Source: Patescibacteria group bacterium
GTDB lineage: Bacteria; Patescibacteria; Paceibacteria; UBA6257; 2-01-FULL-56-20
NCBI GenBank assembly: GCA_023484365.1
Contig: JAMDBA010000069.1
Coordinates: forward strand, 1 to 41,404
Reading direction: 5' to 3'
Length of the DNA stretch: 41,404 bases
A program made the translations under genes and the position numbers. Position 1 is the stretch's first letter, and every line of letters starts with the position of its first letter. This document shows positions 38,111 to 41,404 of the stretch, piece after piece. The notes beneath the pieces are model-generated. The model made no database searches. It was given only the letters and a program-made list of their open reading frames with translations, and was not told the origin of the DNA.

Positions 38111-38503
38111 ATGAAAAGACGCCCCGATGTCGCAGTAAAATTAATTCTTAGGTGCGGTAGCAAGATTTTAATGCTGAATCACAGAAACGGAACCTTCGAT
38201 TTTCCGGGCGGGCGGATAGAGTGGCTGGAATCTCCGGAAGAAGCATTAAGGAGGGAACTCGTAGAAGAACTAAAATACACAATTATCGGAAATATCAGGT
38301 TCTTTGATATTTGGAACTATATTTCGCGCGACAAACAACGGCAAAGCATATTTCTCTACTATTTTCAGTCAATTAAAAAAAGGCCAGAATTGCGTTCAAC
38401 GGAACACGCCCGTATTCTCTGGCTTTCAAAGCAAGAGCTTAAGCCGATTATAAAGAATCCAGCATTTCTTAAAAAAATATTTTCGCTTAAACCGATTAAA
38501 TAA
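38111..38503 (+). CDS. Nudix hydrolase 2
   Basis: 130-residue Nudix domain protein. The box is GGRIEWLESPEEALRRELVEELKY: Gly, Glu, RE and EE present, with the final Gly replaced by Lys/Tyr. The N-terminal PDVAVKLILRCGSKILMLNH and the conserved WLSKQEL close the fold. Six bases separate the first Nudix stop from this ATG, so the two are cotranscribed and may act on related substrates. Substrate unknown. Confidence 0.88.
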   Translation: MKRRPDVAVKLILRCGSKILMLNHRNGTFDFPGGRIEWLESPEEALRRELVEELKYTIIGNIRFFDIWNYISRDKQRQSIFLYYFQSIKKRPELRSTEHARILWLSKQELKPIIKNPAFLKKIFSLKPIK

Positions 38504-38507
38504 AACT

Positions 38508-39152
38508 ATGATTTACAAGCTAACGTTAATAGAATCTCAAGATAACTTTATAAAAGAAACATATCGTCAATCAATGAAAGAGCTAAGCAATTTTTATGGC
38601 ATAAACTGGATAATGAATACGCCTAAAATTATCTTGCTCAAAGACAGGAAGTCAATTAATCTATTGCGTGTAAAAAAGACCGAGCCGTGGCTGGTTGGCT
38701 GGGCCGACGAAAGAATGCGGATAATTTTTATGCTGGGTAAGAAAAACTTCAATAAAGAAAGTTCTAATAAATATTCTGATGAGTATTATTCTTCTTTAAT
38801 CAAGCACGAACTTAGTCATTTATTCTATAGAATACTTTCCTCTAGTAAATCTGGTCCGATATGGCTATCCGAAGGAGTGGCGATTTATACTTCCGGTCAA
38901 ACTAAATTAAAAGCCAGGCCTAAAAAATTCAATAATTTTCTATCTTTTTATAACCAAGGCGGTTCGGGGGTATATGCGGAATCAGGTTTCGTTGTTGAAA
39001 TGCTCGTCAAGAAATTTGGCAAAAATAAAATGCTTAAGCTGATAAAATCCTTGAGAGACATTTCCGGAGATAAACAATTTAACGGCGCTTTTCGGAAAAT
39101 TTATGGGTTCACGCTTAACTATAAAGAGATAAATAAGCGTTATCTAAAATAA
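38508..39152 (+). CDS. Gluzincin-type (peptidase MA-like) metallopeptidase
   Basis: 214 residues, no signal peptide. SLIKHELSHLFYRIL contains HELSH (100-104), and PIWLSEGVAIYTSG supplies the third zinc ligand Glu122 with the W-x-x-EG-x-A arrangement typical of peptidase MA-like gluzincins. The N-terminal half includes GWADERMRIIFML, a strand pattern seen before the catalytic helix. Substrate and export route unknown. Four bases separate it from the Nudix 2 stop, so it is the third gene of an operon. Confidence 0.78.
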   Translation: MIYKLTLIESQDNFIKETYRQSMKELSNFYGINWIMNTPKIILLKDRKSINLLRVKKTEPWLVGWADERMRIIFMLGKKNFNKESSNKYSDEYYSSLIKHELSHLFYRILSSSKSGPIWLSEGVAIYTSGQTKLKARPKKFNNFLSFYNQGGSGVYAESGFVVEMLVKKFGKNKMLKLIKSLRDISGDKQFNGAFRKIYGFTLNYKEINKRYLK

Positions 39153-39157
39153 ATATT

Positions 39158-39667
39158 GTGAAATCTGCGCGAAAAACAAGCGATAAATTTAAAAATATCT
39201 ACGACGAAGACCAAAAAGACAGGAAAGAGGATTTATACAAAAAAAATCCCGAACTTGCCAAAGAAAAAGACGCTCAACGACTAATGGAAATTTTAGAAGC
39301 GATAAACAGCAATCAGCTAAAAACTCCTGGAGATTATTTTTATGCGGCGATGGTTTTGCAGCATGGCGGAGAAACAAAATATTACAGACTTGCTTATAAA
39401 TTCGCCAAGAAAGCCGCCGAGGAAGGATATCGGCGCCAGAAGGGCGAAGTTGACCCTCTCTGGCTTGCAGCGGCCGCGAAAGACAGATATTTAATGTCTC
39501 AAGGGAAGCCTCAGTTATATGGTACTCAATTCAGGAAGGATTCCGCTGACAGCCCTTGGTATCTTTACGAAGTCGATCTTAGAATAACTGATAAGGAGCG
39601 AGCCGGCTTTCACGTGCCGCCATTAGCCGAATCAGAGAAAAAAGTGGAAGAACTCAATAAAAAGTAG
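39158..39667 (+). CDS. DUF6624-like protein
   Basis: 169 residues, charged and helical, no signal peptide. The segment KDRYLMSQGKPQLYGTQFRK resembles the D-R-x-L...G-K-x-Q-x-Y-G-T-Q pattern of DUF6624 proteins, and the preceding GDYFYAAMVLQHGGE and AYKFAKKAAEEGYRR would fit its helical repeat. Family assignment is by eye and modest. The GTG start at 39158 lies five bases after the preceding stop, no Shine-Dalgarno visible. Likely the fourth gene of the Nudix operon. Confidence 0.6.
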   Translation: MKSARKTSDKFKNIYDEDQKDRKEDLYKKNPELAKEKDAQRLMEILEAINSNQLKTPGDYFYAAMVLQHGGETKYYRLAYKFAKKAAEEGYRRQKGEVDPLWLAAAAKDRYLMSQGKPQLYGTQFRKDSADSPWYLYEVDLRITDKERAGFHVPPLAESEKKVEELNKK

Positions 39668-39707
39668 GCTTTTTACGATCTTGAGGGTATTATAATCTAG
39701 CTAAAAC

Positions 39708-39785
39708 ATGATTGATAAAGATTTATATAAAAAAATTTTAACTCTTCAAGCTTATTCTAAAATAAAGCATAAAAATCCAGTATAA
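39708..39785 (+). CDS. Possible 25-residue peptide
   Basis: ATG at 39708, 11 bases after TATAAT (39691-39696), reads MIDKDLYKKILTLQAYSKIK and ends HKNPV before TAA. The stop overlaps the -10 box of the next gene. Lys-rich helix-like; may be a relic or a leader peptide. Confidence 0.3.
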   Translation: MIDKDLYKKILTLQAYSKIKHKNPV

Positions 39786-39793
39786 TTATCTTA

Positions 39794-40603
39794 ATGATTA
39801 AGTTGAATTTCATTCTTAGTGAAGATTTTTTGTTGCAACATATACTCAAAAGCCATTCCGACCATCTTCCTTTTATGAAAATAAAAAAGAAAGTTTGGGA
39901 CATAAATAAAAATTTTTACGACATTGCATCTCAAAACATAGAGCCCATCATTTTTGATGATGGTTTAGCTAAGGGATTGCCCGTGGCTATTGTTAATCTT
40001 AACGGCAACCTCGCAAAGATATATAAAACTCCCGAATTTAAGAAAGCGGTAGCCGAAACCAAAAAATATTTGAATTATGTTAAAGGGCAGTGGGAAGATA
40101 ATTATGGTATTGCTATTTTACATCTAACAAATATTACTAAAATAGATTTGTCTAAAATCAACAAAGAAATCAATATCTATATTTCTCATCCAAAACTCAA
40201 TCGCGGCAGATCGTATGTGGAAAACAATGCGATAGCTTGGTCTCATAGGGAAGATTGGAAGAATTACTCAACCGTGTATTTATGGCATGAAATAATGCAT
40301 ATTATTACTTTTAATAAGAGCATTGCTCCTAATCTTATGCATGCCACAATAGAACTCTCTTGTGACAATGAATTAAGAATAAGGCTGGGTGGCGCGAATA
40401 AGTACTTTGAAGAAAGCGGATTTCCTATAGGACACAGATTACTTTCTGGTTTTGAAAGGAAAATTATTCCCGACTGGAAAGAATATTTAAAAAATCCCAA
40501 AGAAAATATTTATCAATTTGAAAAAAGAATGCGAAAAAAATACCAAAAAGAAAAATTCTTGAGGTCTCAGTCGAAACTCGCCGAATGGGCCGAATGGCAT
40601 TAG
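39794..40603 (+). CDS. HExxH putative metallopeptidase, same layout as the gene at 19131
   Basis: 269 residues, no signal peptide. STVYLWHEIMHIITF contains HEIMH (165-169). The downstream MHATIELSCDNELRIRLGG holds candidate third ligands Glu187 and Glu193. The spacing of HExxH to H-x-x-I/L-E-x-x-x-x-EL parallels HEVIH and HHIIVYAVLEIVLSEL in the 19131 protein, so the two probably form one family. The C-terminus is Lys/Arg-rich (FEKRMRKKYQKEK). TATAAT (39781-39786) lies seven bases before the ATG, implying its own leaderless transcript. Substrate unknown. Confidence 0.6.
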   Translation: MIKLNFILSEDFLLQHILKSHSDHLPFMKIKKKVWDINKNFYDIASQNIEPIIFDDGLAKGLPVAIVNLNGNLAKIYKTPEFKKAVAETKKYLNYVKGQWEDNYGIAILHLTNITKIDLSKINKEINIYISHPKLNRGRSYVENNAIAWSHREDWKNYSTVYLWHEIMHIITFNKSIAPNLMHATIELSCDNELRIRLGGANKYFEESGFPIGHRLLSGFERKIIPDWKEYLKNPKENIYQFEKRMRKKYQKEKFLRSQSKLAEWAEWH

Positions 40604-40610
40604 CGATAGT

Positions 40611-40724
40611 TAAACAGCATCAAGCTCCTAAATAGAGCGTTGTTTAGGCTATGCGGGGAAACCTGCGTAGGTGGCTTAACGGCTATTGGTGGCTGGGGGT
40701 CTTATTTTATATGACCTTCTGCCA
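40611..40724 (+). ncRNA. Candidate structured RNA, three strong hairpins
   Basis: Hairpin 1: TAAACA (40611-40616) with TGTTTA (40641-40646), with an inner GCTC/GAGC. Hairpin 2: CTATGCGGG-GAAA-CCTGCGTAG (40649-40670), nine pairs with a GNRA tetraloop. Hairpin 3: TGGC-x-GGGGGTC (40690-40701) with GACCTTC-x-GCCA (40713-40724), twelve pairs with one mismatch. A repeated GGTGGCT sits at 40671-40693. An A-rich stretch follows, not a T run, and no promoter is evident. No known RNA family is recognised. It could be a 5' leader of the following Nudix gene. Confidence 0.45.
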
Positions 40725-40807
40725 GAAAAAGAAAAAACAATCAAAAATGCTAAAAATAAACGTTAAAAGATAAATAATGTTAGAAAAAATAAAAAGAAAA
40801 TAAAAAT

Positions 40808-41275
40808 ATGAAAAAAACAGTATTATATAAAATGTTTCAAGAAGTTTCTGCCGGCGGCGTGGTGGTTAGGTTGGTTAAAGACAAGCCGTATTTTGTTGTC
40901 GTCGAGCGCGCGGCCATGAAAGACGTCTCTTTGCCTAAGGGACATCAAGATTCAGGAGAAAGTCTTCAGCAAACAGCTGTCAGGGAGGTTGTAGAAGAAA
41001 CTGGTTTTACGGCTACACCCCTCGATTACATTGGAGAATTTACCTATAAGATTAAAAACGACCAGAAGAAAATCATTATCATCCGCACGGTTCACTGGTT
41101 TTTAATGCGTTACGACAAAGGAAGGGCGATTAAGGCCAATGAAGAGATAAAAAAAGTGAGGTGGTTACCCTTCGATACAGGTCTTAAATTTATGTCTTAT
41201 GCTAATGACCGGGGTATAGTCAAGGAGGCCGCAAAAAAGGTAAAGATTTTTTCTGCTAATTTGCGGAAATTTTAA
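40808..41275 (+). CDS. Nudix hydrolase 3 (Ap4A-hydrolase-like)
   Basis: 155-residue Nudix protein with a perfect box GHQDSGESLQQTAVREVVEETGF, G-x5-E-x7-RE-x2-EE-x-G. The N-terminal FQEVSAGGVVVR and the closing EIKKVRWLPFDTGLKFM are typical of Ap4A-hydrolase or related Nudix enzymes. The ATG at 40808 gives eight residues more than the alternative ATG at 40832 (MFQEVSAGG), which lies five bases after a TATTAT and may be the true leaderless start. The structured spacer precedes it. Confidence 0.9.
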   Translation: MKKTVLYKMFQEVSAGGVVVRLVKDKPYFVVVERAAMKDVSLPKGHQDSGESLQQTAVREVVEETGFTATPLDYIGEFTYKIKNDQKKIIIIRTVHWFLMRYDKGRAIKANEEIKKVRWLPFDTGLKFMSYANDRGIVKEAAKKVKIFSANLRKF

Positions 41276-41404
41276 TTTGGAAGTTAATAAGCTGGGTGCG
41301 GAATCTGGGTTCGAACCGATAATTAATCATAATCAATCAATATTTCTAGGTCGTTCTGCGCTCGTCGACGTTTGCTGTGTTCTTCGGTCTAGCGCCTCCG
41401 ACAC
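41276..41404. other. Window end, no gene assigned
   Basis: No ORF or complete RNA gene is supported in the last 129 bases. A GGTTCGAACC palindrome (41309-41318) resembles a tRNA T-loop, but the surrounding bases do not form a T-stem. Confidence 0.4.

Noticed and set aside
41300..41325. tRNA-like TTCGAACC motif at the window end
   Set aside because: The flanks do not form a T-stem, and no acceptor or anticodon arm can be drawn on either strand.
1..41404. Alternative genetic code (TGA as glycine)
   Set aside because: TGA is the stop of clpP, typA, the FtsB-like gene and the methyltransferase, each at the normal end of the protein.
1..41404. CRISPR array, prophage or transposon
   Set aside because: No regularly spaced repeats, integrase, transposase or structural phage genes were found. 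The phosphoesterase resembles phage enzymes but stands with no other phage genes.

Overview
The window looks like a contig from a Patescibacteria (CPR) genome, most likely Parcubacteria-like. This is inferred from gene content and expression signals, because no rRNA or ribosomal protein is present. Most genes are short and tightly packed, there is one tRNA, and many transcripts appear leaderless: a TATAAT-type box sits exactly six bases before the ATG. Predicted proteins include a SurA-N-like membrane protein, a YtxH protein, a DUF475 protein and many unassigned small membrane proteins. TGA ends several genes (clpP, typA, the methyltransferase), so the genetic code is standard and the TGA-as-glycine Gracilibacteria/Absconditabacteria are unlikely. 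No CRISPR array, transposase, rRNA or prophage structure was seen.

Layout. 1-6.7 kb: a proton-pumping pyrophosphatase cut by the window edge, clpP, a 58-residue membrane protein, an MltB-like lytic transglycosylase, truB, a DUF475 protein and a CCA-adding enzyme. 6.85 kb: tRNA-Arg(TCG) without encoded CCA, followed by a palindrome-rich spacer. 7.1-10.8 kb: a VanY-like carboxypeptidase, an EamA transporter, an MscS-related membrane protein, an FtsB/DivIC-like protein and a SurA-N-like protein. 10.9-13.3 kb: a deoxyribosyltransferase-like gene divergent from a coupled metallophosphoesterase pair in which the first member has lost its metal ligands. 13.4-19 kb: a DoxX-like protein, tmk, typA, an AI-2E-type permease and small membrane or YtxH proteins. 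19-21.3 kb: an HExxH protein apparently inserted at the start of a DUF488 gene, followed by a spacer holding a second, broken DUF488 tail. 22-24.7 kb: a sugar-epimerase-like protein, a membrane protein, a 6-oxopurine-type MTAP/PNP phosphorylase and a Cys/His-rich membrane protein.

24.8-27.7 kb is a compact flavin redox operon: an FMN_bind protein with an SGAT flavinylation site, ApbE, and one polypeptide fusing an RnfD/NqrB-like membrane domain to a ferredoxin-reductase-like FAD/NAD domain. 27.8-31.5 kb: an ABC exporter divergent from a two-component system. 31.7-35.3 kb: secreted or surface proteins, including one with six disulfide-bearing Ig-like repeats and a peptidoglycan-binding tail, and a methyltransferase. 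35.4-37.4 kb: an APC permease under a classical promoter with a palindromic operator candidate, and a PH-domain protein. 37.6-41.3 kb: three Nudix hydrolases interspersed with two HExxH proteins, a DUF6624-like protein and a strongly folded intergenic RNA candidate.

Two expression styles recur. Leaderless genes use TATAAT-N6-ATG, usually without a good -35. Another group (the 58-residue protein, MltB, deoxyribosyltransferase-like, phosphoesterase pair, tmk, APC permease) uses a Shine-Dalgarno sequence, typically AAAAAGGAGAAAA, and where a promoter is visible it often has a near-perfect TTGACA -35. The most unusual parts are the fused flavin electron-transfer module, the live/dead phosphoesterase pair, the start-site-duplicating insertion before DUF488, and the structured RNA candidate near 40.65 kb.
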